DNA from: Anaeromassilibacillus senegalensis
GTDB lineage: Bacteria > Bacillota > Clostridia > Oscillospirales > Acutalibacteraceae
Direction: 5' to 3'
Length of the DNA: 64,000 nucleotides
Assembly: GCF_021531715.1 (NCBI RefSeq)
Contig: NZ_JAFBIT010000001.1
Span: 992,001 to 1,056,000, forward strand
The notes under the pieces were generated by a model. The model was not told the origin of the DNA. It saw only the letters and a list, made by a program, of their open reading frames with translations, and searched no databases. The translations under genes and the position numbers were made by a program. Below are positions 8,497 to 17,492 of this stretch, in pieces; positions within the stretch are counted from its first letter, which is position 1; each line of letters begins with the position of its first letter.

Positions 8497-8697
8497 TCAG
8501 CGCTTTGAAATAAACGCACGCAGCGTGTGGACGATCAAGGACACGCCGATGATGCACGCGCAGGCGGATGCGCTGATGGAGATGGTCTTGTGGCCGAGCG
8601 GACCCGCGATCATCGCGGCTAAGATCGCCACAGCCGCGAACACGAGCAGCAAGATAAATGTCGCCTTATTCACACGATCGACCGTATTTTTATTCAT
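8497..8697 (-). CDS. Small membrane protein, two predicted helices
   Basis: A 66-residue protein of unknown function. Two hydrophobic helices are visible (about residues 12-31, ATFILLLVFAAVAILAAMI, and about 37-55), with a basic end (RAFISKR). ATG 8697 was chosen, not the upstream in-frame start, because it gives a compact membrane protein and overlaps the rsmA stop by eight bases (ATGAATAA arrangement), suggesting translational coupling to rsmA. Confidence 0.6.
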   Translation of the reverse strand: MNKNTVDRVNKATFILLLVFAAVAILAAMIAGPLGHKTISISASACACIIGVSLIVHTLRAFISKR

Positions 8698-9574
8698 GTC
8701 CTTCACCCTTTCTTCCGGCTGCCGCAAAGAGGCAATTGGAAAGCGAGCCAAGCGCCTCAAGCGTCAGGGCTTCCGCACGCGTATTGGCCGGTATTCCGGC
8801 ATCTTCAAACGCTTTTGTGACCGTCTGTTTCGGCAAGCCCATCGTGTTTGAAATCGAATTGACCGCCGTTTTGCGCCGCTGGGCGAACGCCGCCTTGACA
8901 ACGCGGAAGAAGAACTTCTCGTCGTCCACCGCGACTGGCGGCGCTTTGCGGATCTTGAGCTGAATCACCGCGGAATCGACGTTCGGCGCGGGCATGAAGC
9001 TGCCGCGGCTCACATCGAACAGGATCTCCGGCTCGGCGTAGTACTGCACTGCTGCGCTCACCGCACCGCAGGCGCGCGTGCCAGGCAGTGCGCAGAGACG
9101 GTCTGCCGCCTCCTTCTGCACCATGACCGTAATCGCGGAAATCGGCAGACACTCCTCCAAAAGGCGCATGATTACGGGCGACGTGATGTAATACGGCAGA
9201 TTCGCGCAGACCGCGACCTCACCGCCCCCGAATTCCTCTTCGATCACGCGGCGCAGGTCAAGCTTCATGACGTCCGCGTTGAGAATTTTGACGTTATTGC
9301 AGTCCGCGAGCGTTTCGTCGAGCACCGGCAAAAGGCGCTTGTCCAGCTCGACGGAGACGACCTTTTTCGCGACCTGCGACAGCTCATACGTCAGAACGCC
9401 GATGCCCGGGCCGACTTCGAGCGCGCCCGCGCAGTCTGCCGCGCCGCTGAGCTGTGCCATGCGCGGGCACACGGACGGATTGATGAGAAAATTCTGCCCG
9501 AGCGCTTTGGAAAAGCTGAAGCCGTTCTTTTCCATCACCGCTCGGATGGTTGAAATATCGGAAAGTCTCTGCAT
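8690..9574 (-). CDS. rsmA: 16S rRNA dimethyladenosine transferase
   Basis: A 294-residue SAM-dependent methyltransferase (KsgA) that dimethylates two adjacent adenosines near the 3' end of 16S rRNA during 30S maturation. Seen: SKALGQNFL near the N-terminus, SAM motif EVGPGIGVLTYEL, the catalytic NLPYYITSP motif, and the C-terminal helical domain FAQRRKTAVNS. Loss of this enzyme is classically linked to kasugamycin resistance. It follows the large membrane protein gene by 14 bases and runs into the small membrane protein gene. Confidence 0.95.
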   Translation of the reverse strand: MQRLSDISTIRAVMEKNGFSFSKALGQNFLINPSVCPRMAQLSGAADCAGALEVGPGIGVLTYELSQVAKKVVSVELDKRLLPVLDETLADCNNVKILNADVMKLDLRRVIEEEFGGGEVAVCANLPYYITSPVIMRLLEECLPISAITVMVQKEAADRLCALPGTRACGAVSAAVQYYAEPEILFDVSRGSFMPAPNVDSAVIQLKIRKAPPVAVDDEKFFFRVVKAAFAQRRKTAVNSISNTMGLPKQTVTKAFEDAGIPANTRAEALTLEALGSLSNCLFAAAGRKGEGHE

Positions 9575-9588
9575 ATATTTTCCTTTCT

Positions 9589-11700
9589 TTACAGCTCCGG
9601 TACCTGATAGAGCCGGATGCCGTTTTCATCGTATACACACGTGAACAGCGCGGCAAGCTCTGTCTCGTTCGCGCTGCAATTGTCGGTCTCGAAGGCGGAT
9701 ACCATCACATAGTCCACGCCGTACTGCTGGAAAAGCGAAAGGTTTTCACGCGGATCGTGGAACATCCGCTCGATATCCGCCTCGCGCTGGGTGTAATCCA
9801 GCCCGTGGAAATACACGTAGCTCGGCGAGCCGCAGACGATGTTCCGCCCGGTCAGCGCTGCAATTTCGTTATTGTGGCGCATATCGGTGAGGATCGTATC
9901 CGTAGGCTCCGTATTCTCCGAGACATATTCGGCTGCCGCGAGCTGCCCCTTACCATAGAGGCAATAACCCGCGACGCTCTCGCGCGCAATCGTCAGCACG
10001 GCGGACAGCGTACAGGCCACGAGCAGCGCGCCCGCCATCACACGGCGTGCCGGCAGTCCTTTAAGACGGCGGTACATGTCCACGAGATATGATGCGATGA
10101 GCGGACAGAGCAGCAAATAGGCGACATACAGGAGCTTGTTGTTATCGTACGTGTTCGGCTGGAACACGACGAATTCGCAGATAAACCAGATCACGACAGC
10201 AGGGGACGACACCGTGAAGCTGCGCCGGTCGGCAGTGAACAGCGCAGGCAGGACAAAGATGCCGAATACGCCGAGATTGACGAGATAGAACCACAGATAG
10301 CTGTCCTGCAGATTGCCCCAGTTGTACCAGCCGCGCACAAAGCTTTCGGAAGCTGTCTGCGTGAAGGTCCATGTCAGGAGCTGCGGCACAGCGAGCAGCA
10401 GAACGACAAAGAGGAACACACCCCATGTCCGCAGAAGCTGTGCCCCGAAACCGCGACGAACCGCCAGAACAAGCAGCACAGCCAAGACTGTGAGAAATAC
10501 GGCAGCCGTCAGGAGAACAAGAACCAAAAAGACTGCCGAATCGCGCGGGAACGTATCCGGAATCAGCAGCTGCACCAAAACGGGCAGTGCGAGCAGAACC
10601 GCTGAAACGCGCTTTGCCGTGCGGAGCGTTTTGCCCGTCTCTTCCGGAAAGACACGGCGGCACAGCGCAAAAAACAGCCAGACGCCGCAGATCAGCCCGA
10701 GCGCCAAAAACGAATGCGTGTGAATCATCACCATCGCGCCGGCAAAAATTCCAGCCGGAAGGAAATATGACGTGCAGCGCTCATACACCGCGCGGTACAA
10801 GAGATACAAAAGCGGAAACAGCACTGCCCAGCCGAACAGCGAGGCGCGCTGGGGAATCAGAATGTCGACGATCACATTGACCCAGCGGATGTTCTCGCCG
10901 ACCAGATTTGTCGGCGTCTCGTAGAATTCGGTGAAGATCCGCGTGAAATTTTCGATGCCGCTCTGCAGCTTCGTCAGAAAATACGCAAAGCCGAAGCCGC
11001 CGTTCAGGAAAAAGAGAACCATGGCGAGCACCGCTTTCGCCGTGTCGCGCAGCCAGCGGGAGAGAAAGATCCACGCGCCGAAAAAGACCTGCGCGCCCGC
11101 GAAAAGCATCGGCAGAAAATACGCGAACTGCAGCGGAGCGCCGAGCAGATACAGGCTCGACGAGATGCTGTCCGAAAGGAACGGATAGGAAAGCTTTGTA
11201 TTTGGCAGAATCGAATACGAAGGCGGAAACGTCTTTTGCTCCGCGATGCTTGTGATGAAGCCGAAATGCATGCTCATATCGCCGTAGGTGCACTGGCTCG
11301 ACCAGATTTCGCCATTTTGATACCGGAAGCTGTGCAGCGTTAAGCCGGCAAAGACAATCCAGAGCAGAAACGGCACACAAAGGCTCCACTCCGTGCGGAC
11401 AAAAGCCGATATGGTCTTTCCCGAACAGCGCAGAGACGGACGGCGCAGAAAAACCGCCGCGCCGACGAACGCCATGAGCGTCAGAAGCGCTGCCAAATGC
11501 GCCGCCATTGAAAAGCCGAACGGAAACGCCCAGAGCGCCGGCAGCCACATCAAAAGCACGCTGCCCGCCGCCGAGCCGAGGATCACCCGCACATATCGGC
11601 GTTCGTTTTGCAGAAAGCACGCGGCAAGCAGCATGCCGCCGAGCTGAAAAATCAGGAAATAAAGCAGTGCGCACACACCGCCGAAAAAGCTGCCGTTCAT
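9589..11700 (-). CDS. Large polytopic membrane protein, GT-C glycosyltransferase-like
   Basis: A 703-residue protein with about a dozen hydrophobic helices and a soluble C-terminal part. A loop after the early helices contains TYGDMSMHFGFI, and SYPFLSDSISSSLY follows; an acidic residue in this first loop is typical of GT-C enzymes using polyprenyl-phosphate sugars. The C-terminal region (TDTILTDMRHNNEIAALTGR, YGVDYVMVS) looks like the periplasmic end of such proteins. ATG 11700 was chosen because GGGGGGAGG lies five bases upstream. The family assignment is by general appearance, and the substrate is unknown. It is followed closely by rsmA. Confidence 0.6.
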   Translation of the reverse strand: MNGSFFGGVCALLYFLIFQLGGMLLAACFLQNERRYVRVILGSAAGSVLLMWLPALWAFPFGFSMAAHLAALLTLMAFVGAAVFLRRPSLRCSGKTISAFVRTEWSLCVPFLLWIVFAGLTLHSFRYQNGEIWSSQCTYGDMSMHFGFITSIAEQKTFPPSYSILPNTKLSYPFLSDSISSSLYLLGAPLQFAYFLPMLFAGAQVFFGAWIFLSRWLRDTAKAVLAMVLFFLNGGFGFAYFLTKLQSGIENFTRIFTEFYETPTNLVGENIRWVNVIVDILIPQRASLFGWAVLFPLLYLLYRAVYERCTSYFLPAGIFAGAMVMIHTHSFLALGLICGVWLFFALCRRVFPEETGKTLRTAKRVSAVLLALPVLVQLLIPDTFPRDSAVFLVLVLLTAAVFLTVLAVLLVLAVRRGFGAQLLRTWGVFLFVVLLLAVPQLLTWTFTQTASESFVRGWYNWGNLQDSYLWFYLVNLGVFGIFVLPALFTADRRSFTVSSPAVVIWFICEFVVFQPNTYDNNKLLYVAYLLLCPLIASYLVDMYRRLKGLPARRVMAGALLVACTLSAVLTIARESVAGYCLYGKGQLAAAEYVSENTEPTDTILTDMRHNNEIAALTGRNIVCGSPSYVYFHGLDYTQREADIERMFHDPRENLSLFQQYGVDYVMVSAFETDNCSANETELAALFTCVYDENGIRLYQVPEL

Positions 11701-11734
11701 CGAAGCCTCCCCCCAAGCGCCGAATTTTTCTTTT

Positions 11735-11763
11735 ATTTTACCATTGGACAGAAAAAATGTAAA
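11735..11763 (-). promoter_or_regulatory. Promoter for membrane protein-rsmA unit
   Basis: On the minus strand TTTACA (11758-11763) and TAAAAT (11735-11740) are separated by 17 bases, about 35 bases upstream of the ATG at 11700. Confidence 0.55.
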
Positions 11764-11806
11764 GTCGCTGTTTTTCGCTTCTTTTTGTATTCCGCGCATT
11801 TTCCTG

Positions 11807-11835
11807 TTGCGGTTTTCCCCCGCATCCGCTATAAT
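11807..11835 (+). promoter_or_regulatory. Promoter of dCMP deaminase gene
   Basis: TTGCGG (11807-11812) and a perfect TATAAT (11830-11835) are separated by 17 bases, about 35 bases upstream of the ATG at 11870. With the minus-strand promoter at 11735-11763 this is a divergent control region. Confidence 0.65.
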
Positions 11836-11869
11836 GGATTTAATACGCTGAAAAGTGAGGTGTCTTCGT

Positions 11870-12370
11870 ATGCGGACTGACGTCTACCGAAGAGATAAAA
11901 CGAACTACTATCTGGATCTTGCTGAGACCGTTTCCCAGCGCTGCACATGCCTTCGACGTCACTACGGCGCTGTGATCGTCAAAAACGATGAGGTCATCTC
12001 CACCGGCTATGTCGGTGCACCGCGCGGCCGGAAAAACTGCACGGATATGGGTAAGTGCGTCCGCGCCGAGCTGCACATCCCCCGGGGCGAGCGGTATGAG
12101 CTGTGCCGCAGCGTGCACGCGGAGGCGAACGCTATCATCAGCGCGCCGCGCGACAAGATGATCAATTCCACGCTCTACCTCGTCGGCAAAGAGGTTTCGA
12201 CGGGCGAGTATATCCAAAACGCAGTCTGCTGCTCCATGTGCAAGCGGCTCGTCATCAACGCCGGCATCTCGCAGGTAATCGTCCGCGACGACCGCGATCA
12301 TTACAGAAAGATAGATGTTCAGGACTGGATTATAAACGACGAATCCATCGAAGGTGTATTCGGCTATTGA
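11870..12370 (+). CDS. Deoxycytidylate deaminase (ComEB family)
   Basis: A 166-residue zinc enzyme deaminating dCMP to dUMP, the precursor for thymidylate synthesis. Seen: the zinc and catalytic residues in HAEANAI (His83, Glu85) and CCSMC (Cys121, Cys124), and the N-terminal GYVGAPRGRKNC loop typical of the dCMP deaminase branch. ATG 11870 was used because AGGTG lies seven bases upstream; an in-frame GTG at 11855 is too close to the promoter and has no Shine-Dalgarno. The plain cytidine deaminase alternative is less likely given this loop. Confidence 0.88.
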   Translation: MRTDVYRRDKTNYYLDLAETVSQRCTCLRRHYGAVIVKNDEVISTGYVGAPRGRKNCTDMGKCVRAELHIPRGERYELCRSVHAEANAIISAPRDKMINSTLYLVGKEVSTGEYIQNAVCCSMCKRLVINAGISQVIVRDDRDHYRKIDVQDWIINDESIEGVFGY

Positions 12371-12407
12371 GGCTCTTACACTGTCACGCGTATTCGCTGT
12401 AAGAGCC
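12371..12407 (+). promoter_or_regulatory. Inverted repeat in ABC-F leader
   Basis: Perfect ten-base arms GGCTCTTACA (12371-12380) and TGTAAGAGCC (12398-12407) are separated by 17 bases. They begin right after the dCMP deaminase stop and end 22 bases before the ABC-F start. No T run follows, so it is not a classical terminator. It may be an mRNA processing or attenuation element. Confidence 0.45.
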
Positions 12408-12429
12408 CGGAAAGAATACGGTGATCATC

Positions 12430-13923
12430 ATGTCTTTGATACAGGTATCGAACCTGACCTTCGGCTACGAGGGCAGCTTCGACAATGTCTTTGAAAACGC
12501 CTCCTTTGCCATCGATACGGACTGGCGGTGCGGGTTTATCGGCCGCAATGGCAGAGGAAAAACGACCTTTTTGAATTTGCTGCGCGGAAAGCACCCGTAC
12601 AGCGGCAGCATTACCGCCTCCGTGCAATTTGAGTATTTCCCGTTTGAGGTCGAGAATCCCGACGACACGCCGCTCGAAATCGCGGAGGCGATAATGCCCG
12701 ATTTCGAGCTGTGGCGGCTCTCGCGCGAGCTGAATTTGCTTGAGGCAGACAGCGGTGTGCTGTACCGCCCGTATTCGACGCTCAGCTTCGGCGAGCGGAC
12801 GAAGGTGCTGCTCGCGATTCTCTTCATCCGCGAAAACAGCTTTCTGCTGATCGACGAGCCGACGAACCATCTCGACATCGCGGCCCGCGACACGCTGGCG
12901 CGGTATCTCAAGACAAAGCGCGGCTTCATTCTGGTCAGCCATGACCGCGCGTTTCTCGATGCGGTCATCGACCACGTGCTTTCGATCAACCGTGCGAACA
13001 TCACGGTGCAGCGCGGCAATTTCACGACGTGGCAGCGCGAAAAGGATCTCGAGGATCAATTCGAGCTGCAGCAGAACGAGAAGCTGAAGAAGGACGTCAA
13101 GCGCCTGGAGGCAGCCGCCCGCCGCAGCGCGGAGTGGTCGAACCGCGCGGAGAGCCGGAAGATCGGCTTTTGTCCCGACAAAACGGAAAAAAGTCTGGAC
13201 CGCCGCGCCTTTGAGGGCGAAAAGAGTCGCAAGATGATGAAGCGCGCCAAGTCGATTGAATCGCGGCGCAACGACGCACTGGAAGAGAAAAGCGCGCTGC
13301 TCAAGAACATCGAATCTGCCGACACAAAGTTGCAAATCGCGACGCTCCGTCATCCAAAGGAGCTGCTCGTCGAGGCGCGCGACCTCTCGGTGGATTACGG
13401 CGCGGGCCCAATTTTCTCGCCCGTCCGCTTTGAGCTTCGGCGCGGTGAGCGCGTCGCCCTGCAGGGCAAAAACGGCTGCGGCAAGTCGAGCATTTTAAAG
13501 CTGCTCTGCGGCGAGGATATCCCCCACACCGGCACGCTGGAAAAAGCGAGCGGTCTCACGATTTCCTATATTCCCCAGAGCGCCGAGGGGCTTTCCGGCT
13601 CGCTGAGCGACTTCGCCGAACTAAACGGCATCGACGAAAGCCTTTTCAAAACGATTTTGCGCAAGCTGGAGTTTCAGCGCGCACAATTTGAAAAGCGCAT
13701 CGAGGATTTCTCCGAGGGGCAGAAGAAAAAGGTGCTGATCGCGAAAAGCCTCTGCGAAAAGGCGCATCTGCTCGTCTGGGACGAGCCGCTCAACTTCATC
13801 GACGTCATCTCCCGCATGCAGCTTGAGACGCTCTTAAAAGACTGCGCGCCGACCGTGATCTTCGTCGAGCACGACCGGCGGTTTGTGGAAAACGTCGCCA
13901 CCAAAATCATCACGCTTTCATAA
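12430..13923 (+). CDS. Lsa-type ABC-F ribosomal protection ATPase
   Basis: A 497-residue soluble protein with two ABC ATPase domains and no membrane segment. First domain: Walker A GRNGRGKTT, signature LSFGERTK, Walker B LLIDEPTNHLD, and SHDRAF. A charged linker of about 90 residues follows. Second domain: GKNGCGKSS, signature FSEGQKKK, WDEPLNFIDVISR, and VEHDRRF. WDEPLNFID in place of the DEPTNHLD form is typical of the Lsa group, which rescues ribosomes from lincosamides, streptogramin A and pleuromutilins. ATG 12430 has GGTGATC six to seven bases upstream; GTG 12421 is an alternative. Actual resistance is not established by sequence. Confidence 0.82.
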   Translation: MSLIQVSNLTFGYEGSFDNVFENASFAIDTDWRCGFIGRNGRGKTTFLNLLRGKHPYSGSITASVQFEYFPFEVENPDDTPLEIAEAIMPDFELWRLSRELNLLEADSGVLYRPYSTLSFGERTKVLLAILFIRENSFLLIDEPTNHLDIAARDTLARYLKTKRGFILVSHDRAFLDAVIDHVLSINRANITVQRGNFTTWQREKDLEDQFELQQNEKLKKDVKRLEAAARRSAEWSNRAESRKIGFCPDKTEKSLDRRAFEGEKSRKMMKRAKSIESRRNDALEEKSALLKNIESADTKLQIATLRHPKELLVEARDLSVDYGAGPIFSPVRFELRRGERVALQGKNGCGKSSILKLLCGEDIPHTGTLEKASGLTISYIPQSAEGLSGSLSDFAELNGIDESLFKTILRKLEFQRAQFEKRIEDFSEGQKKKVLIAKSLCEKAHLLVWDEPLNFIDVISRMQLETLLKDCAPTVIFVEHDRRFVENVATKIITLS

Positions 13924-13927
13924 AATC

Positions 13928-13958
13928 AGACCCGCCGGCGCATTCGGCGGGTCTTTTG
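13928..13958 (+). terminator. Terminator after ABC-F gene
   Basis: Arms AGACCCGCCG (13928-13937) and CGGCGGGTCT (13945-13954) are followed by TTT. It starts five bases after the ABC-F stop. Confidence 0.85.
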
Positions 13959-13977
13959 AAAAAAGGAGGGCTTCTTT

Positions 13978-15213
13978 GTGAAGGAGCAAAACGGGCGTAT
14001 CGCCATTTTGGACGGCGTGCGCGCCTTTTCGATGCTGATCGTCATGGGCTTTCACCTGTGGCAGCAATCCTGGCTGCAAAACCTCTTTCCGAGTGACCTG
14101 CTCCGTCCGCTCGGCGTCCGGCATTTCAGCCTGACGTGGGTACCGCGCACGGGGTATATGTTTGTCGACGTGCTGCTCTTGCTTTCGGGCTTCTGCCTCT
14201 TTCTCCCCTACGCGCGGCAGATAGCAGACCCGCTCTCCCCCGCGCCCGAGCGCCCGGGCTTATTTTTCAAAAAGCGGGCGGCGCGTATCCTGCCTGCCTA
14301 TTATCTCTGTTTGCTCGTTTATCTCGTTTTCTGGATCCGTCCGTCCGATTACTCGAGTATGTCGCGTTATTTACAGGATGTCTTCTCGCATCTGACCTTC
14401 ACGCAAACCTTCTGGGGAGAAAGCTACATCGGCACAAAATTCCCGACCACGCTCTGGACGCTCGGCATCGAGGTGCAGTTTTACCTTGTTTTTCCGCTGA
14501 TTGCATGTGTTTTCCGCCGTTTCCCGCTTCAGAGCTGGGCGGTGCTCTGCGCGCTCGCGGAACTGTACATCGCCCTTTTCGCGCGGACGCCGGACGGCGG
14601 CGCCCATGTGCTGCGCATCAACCAGTTCCCGGCCTTTCTCGGTGTTTACGCGAATGGCATGCTTGCGGCCGTGCTGTTCTGCCTGCTGCGCGCACGCATC
14701 GGCAAAGGCACACGCCGGACAACGCTGCTTTCCACTTTGCTCTGCCTCTTCGCCTTCGCCGCGATCGTCTGCACGCTGAACGATGGTTTGAACCGCGCGC
14801 CGTCGATCCAGCGCTGGCAGGTGGATTTCCGCTTCTGGTTTTCCGCGATCGTCTGCGTTTTTCTCCTCGCACTCGACCACGCCTGCCGGGCGGTACAGTG
14901 GATTTTCGCAAACCGCGCCGTTTCGTTTGTCTCGCTGATTTCGTACAACCTCTACATCTGGCACGCGACGGTGCTTTTGAAGCTCAAGGCTTGGCGCATC
15001 CCGCCGTATCCCGATGCGCCGGAGGGTGCGACCGCGTGGCCGCAGTCCGCCGCCGGAGAAAGCTGGCATTTTGCATGGCAGGTGCAGTATACCGTGCTGT
15101 TCTGGGTGATTTCGATTCTCCTTGCCGCGCTCCTGACGTACCTTGTCGAAAAGCCCGCCGCGAAACGGATATTAAAACTTAACGGCAAGAAAAAGCCGAC
15201 GGAAAGACCTTGA
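13978..15213 (+). CDS. Acyltransferase 3 family membrane protein (OafA/YrhL-like)
   Basis: A 411-residue integral membrane O-acyltransferase, expected to acetylate a cell-surface glycan. Seen: the family start ILDGVRAFSMLIVMGFHLW (the catalytic-type histidine in GFH), RAARILPAYYLCL, TLWTLGIEVQFYLVFPL, and about ten hydrophobic segments ending in LLTYLVEKPAAKR. The start is GTG 13978 with AAGGAGGG seven bases upstream. There is no SGNH extension, so it is the membrane-only form. A terminator separates it from the ABC-F gene, and the downstream genes converge. The glycan substrate is unknown. Confidence 0.85.
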   Translation: MKEQNGRIAILDGVRAFSMLIVMGFHLWQQSWLQNLFPSDLLRPLGVRHFSLTWVPRTGYMFVDVLLLLSGFCLFLPYARQIADPLSPAPERPGLFFKKRAARILPAYYLCLLVYLVFWIRPSDYSSMSRYLQDVFSHLTFTQTFWGESYIGTKFPTTLWTLGIEVQFYLVFPLIACVFRRFPLQSWAVLCALAELYIALFARTPDGGAHVLRINQFPAFLGVYANGMLAAVLFCLLRARIGKGTRRTTLLSTLLCLFAFAAIVCTLNDGLNRAPSIQRWQVDFRFWFSAIVCVFLLALDHACRAVQWIFANRAVSFVSLISYNLYIWHATVLLKLKAWRIPPYPDAPEGATAWPQSAAGESWHFAWQVQYTVLFWVISILLAALLTYLVEKPAAKRILKLNGKKKPTERP

Positions 15214-15227
15214 GCCTTCCGTCGGCT
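15194..15227. terminator. Bidirectional terminator between convergent genes
   Basis: Eleven-base arms 15194-15204 (AGCCGACGGAA) and 15217-15227. On the minus strand the hairpin is followed by TTTTTC, so it mainly ends the leuA/phosphatidyltransferase operon. The left arm overlaps the last acyltransferase codons. Confidence 0.75.
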
Positions 15228-15230
15228 GCT

Positions 15231-15773
15231 CTATTTGTGCATACGCCAAACGCCTTGGATATTCGCGTTGTAAGTCTTCGTTTTAAGCTGGATCAACAGC
15301 TCTTCCACGGCAGCCGCCAAGGCAATCGCTTCAACGAGCACGCAGAGCGTCTGAAAACCGCCGCTCCAAAGAAACAGTGGGAGTAAAAACAGCGCCGCGC
15401 CGGTCAGCTTATTCAGCATCGTATGCAGCGCCGCAAATCGGTGATACCGAATCGCGCCGACCGTATACGCGGACAGCTTCACAGCGGCAATTCCCACCGC
15501 AAGCCAGAGTATCCATGCATCGACGTCAGACACTATAAACGGGATCAAGCGGATACCTGCGCACAGCACGAACAGCAGATCCGCCGTACTGTCCAGCGCC
15601 GCCCCGATTCGGCTCTGCGCATGCAGTCGGCGCGCAAGCCAGCCGTCCAGCATATCGCTGATTCCACAGAGCAGGTATACAGCCCAAAACGATGCAGACA
15701 ACGGAGAGAGAAACGCCAGAAAAATACTGCCCGCTATGCGCATTCCCGTAATACAATTTGGCAGGCACCGCAT
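15231..15773 (-). CDS. CDP-alcohol phosphatidyltransferase
   Basis: A 180-residue membrane enzyme that transfers a phosphatidyl group from a CDP-lipid to an alcohol. Seen: the family motif SDMLDGWLARRLHAQSRIGAALDSTAD with the metal-binding aspartates (D..DG..AR, G...D...D), and several hydrophobic helices. The family (PgsA, PssA and relatives) cannot be resolved further; the short length fits PgsA or a cardiolipin-type enzyme. GGAG precedes the ATG. The start is two bases after the leuA stop, an uncommon pairing for an amino-acid gene. Confidence 0.85.
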   Translation of the reverse strand: MRCLPNCITGMRIAGSIFLAFLSPLSASFWAVYLLCGISDMLDGWLARRLHAQSRIGAALDSTADLLFVLCAGIRLIPFIVSDVDAWILWLAVGIAAVKLSAYTVGAIRYHRFAALHTMLNKLTGAALFLLPLFLWSGGFQTLCVLVEAIALAAAVEELLIQLKTKTYNANIQGVWRMHK

Positions 15774-15775
15774 CG

Positions 15776-17485
15776 TTATTTCTCCTGCTTCTCCGCCTGC
15801 GCGCGTCGCTCGAAGCGGTTGATCGCGCAGATGATGCCCTTGATTGAGGACAGCGAAATGTTGTGGTCGAGTCCGACGCCGAACATCGTCTCATCTCCGT
15901 GGCTCAGCTCAATATACGACACCGCCTGCGAATCCGCACCGGTCGAGATGGCATGCTCACTGTACGAGACGAATTTGTATGCCGTGATGCCGACCGAACG
16001 GAGCGCCTTGAAAAACGCGTCGATCGGGCCGTTGCCGCGCCCGGAAAGCTGGATATTGCGCCCATTGCAGGACAGCACGCCGTCGAAATAGACGACAACC
16101 CGATCGAGCTTCTCGTTTTCCTCAAACAGACGATAGCGCTTGAGATCGTACGGTGCGTGGACGCGCAGATACTCGCGCTGAAAGATCCGGAAGACCTCTT
16201 CGGCCTTCAGCTCGCGGCCCTCGCGGTTGCAGACCTCCTGAATCAGCGCGCCGAACTCGGGGTGCATCTGCTTTGGGAGGATATAGCCGAAGTGGCGGTG
16301 CATAATGAACGCCGCGCCGCCCTTGCCGGACTGGCTGTTGATGCGGATGATCGGCTCGTACTGCCGCCCGAGATCGGCGGGATCAATCGGCAGATACGGC
16401 ACCGCCCAGTGCGCCGCGCCGGTTTTCGCCATGTAGGTGACGCCTTTATGGATCGCGTCCTGATGCGATCCGGAAAACGCCGTGAACACAAGCTCGCCCG
16501 CATACGGGTGGCGTTCGTGGACATGCATGTGCGTGCATTCCTCGTAGACGCGCTTGATGTGGTTCATATTCGTAAAGTCGAGCTTCGGGTCGACGCCCTG
16601 CGCGTAGAGGTTCATCGCAAGATTCATGATATCACAGTTTCCGGTGCGCTCGCCGTTGCCGAAGACCGTGCCCTCCACGCGCTCCGCGCCCGCCATGACG
16701 CCGAGCTCCGTCGCCGCCGTCGCCGTACCGCGGTCATTGTGCGGGTGAATGCTGAGAATCGCGCAGTCGCGGTGCTTCAAATGCGTCGCGACGTATTCGA
16801 CCTGATCGGCAAAGCAGTTCGGCGTCGCAAGCTCCACAGTGTTCGGCAAATTGATGATGGTCTTGTCCTCCGGTGTCGCGCCGAGCGCTTCCAGCACATC
16901 GTCACAGATGCGCACGGCATTTTCGACCTCCGTACCTGAAAAGCTCTCCGGCGAATACTCGAAGCGCAGATTCATCTCCGGGTATTCCTCGCGCATTTTA
17001 TCGGCAAGCTGACGGATCAGCCTTGCCGCGTCCATGGCGATCCCGATCACGCCTTCCATGTCGGTATCAAATACGACCTTCCGCTGAAGCGTGGAGGTGG
17101 AATTGTAGAAATGCACAATGACATTTTTCGCGCCGCGGATCGCCTCAAAGGTCTTTTCGATCAGGTGCGCGCGCGCCTGTACGAGTACCTGCACCGTCAC
17201 ATCGTCGGGGATCAGGTGCTCGTCGATCAAATACCGCAGCGTCTCGTATTCCGTCTCGGACGCCGACGGGAAGCCGACCTCAATTTCCTTGAAGCCGATC
17301 TCTACAAGTGTCTTGAAAAAGACGACCTTCTGGTGCAGATTCATCGGCGTGACGAGCGCCTGATTGCCGTCCCGCAGGTCGACGCTGCACCACACGGGCG
17401 CACGGTCAATCACTTTCTCCGGCCACGTCCGTTCCGGAAAACGGATCGGCTGAAAGGGTAAGTATTTTTTATAGCCTTTGTTCAT
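15776..17485 (-). CDS. leuA: 2-isopropylmalate synthase (LeuA, long form)
   Basis: A 569-residue enzyme condensing 2-oxoisovalerate and acetyl-CoA, the first committed step of leucine synthesis. Seen: SVDLRDGNQALVTPM with the metal and catalytic residues, EVGFPSASETEYE, HPHNDRGTATAATEL and GNGERTGNCDI. The C-terminal regulatory domain includes LSGRGNGPIDAFFKAL, as in the long LeuA2 group. Feedback by leucine is expected from this domain. It sits between a histidine phosphatase gene (7 bases) and a phosphatidyltransferase gene, with no leuBCD nearby. Confidence 0.95.
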   Translation of the reverse strand: MNKGYKKYLPFQPIRFPERTWPEKVIDRAPVWCSVDLRDGNQALVTPMNLHQKVVFFKTLVEIGFKEIEVGFPSASETEYETLRYLIDEHLIPDDVTVQVLVQARAHLIEKTFEAIRGAKNVIVHFYNSTSTLQRKVVFDTDMEGVIGIAMDAARLIRQLADKMREEYPEMNLRFEYSPESFSGTEVENAVRICDDVLEALGATPEDKTIINLPNTVELATPNCFADQVEYVATHLKHRDCAILSIHPHNDRGTATAATELGVMAGAERVEGTVFGNGERTGNCDIMNLAMNLYAQGVDPKLDFTNMNHIKRVYEECTHMHVHERHPYAGELVFTAFSGSHQDAIHKGVTYMAKTGAAHWAVPYLPIDPADLGRQYEPIIRINSQSGKGGAAFIMHRHFGYILPKQMHPEFGALIQEVCNREGRELKAEEVFRIFQREYLRVHAPYDLKRYRLFEENEKLDRVVVYFDGVLSCNGRNIQLSGRGNGPIDAFFKALRSVGITAYKFVSYSEHAISTGADSQAVSYIELSHGDETMFGVGLDHNISLSSIKGIICAINRFERRAQAEKQEK

Positions 17486-17492
17486 ATCGGAT

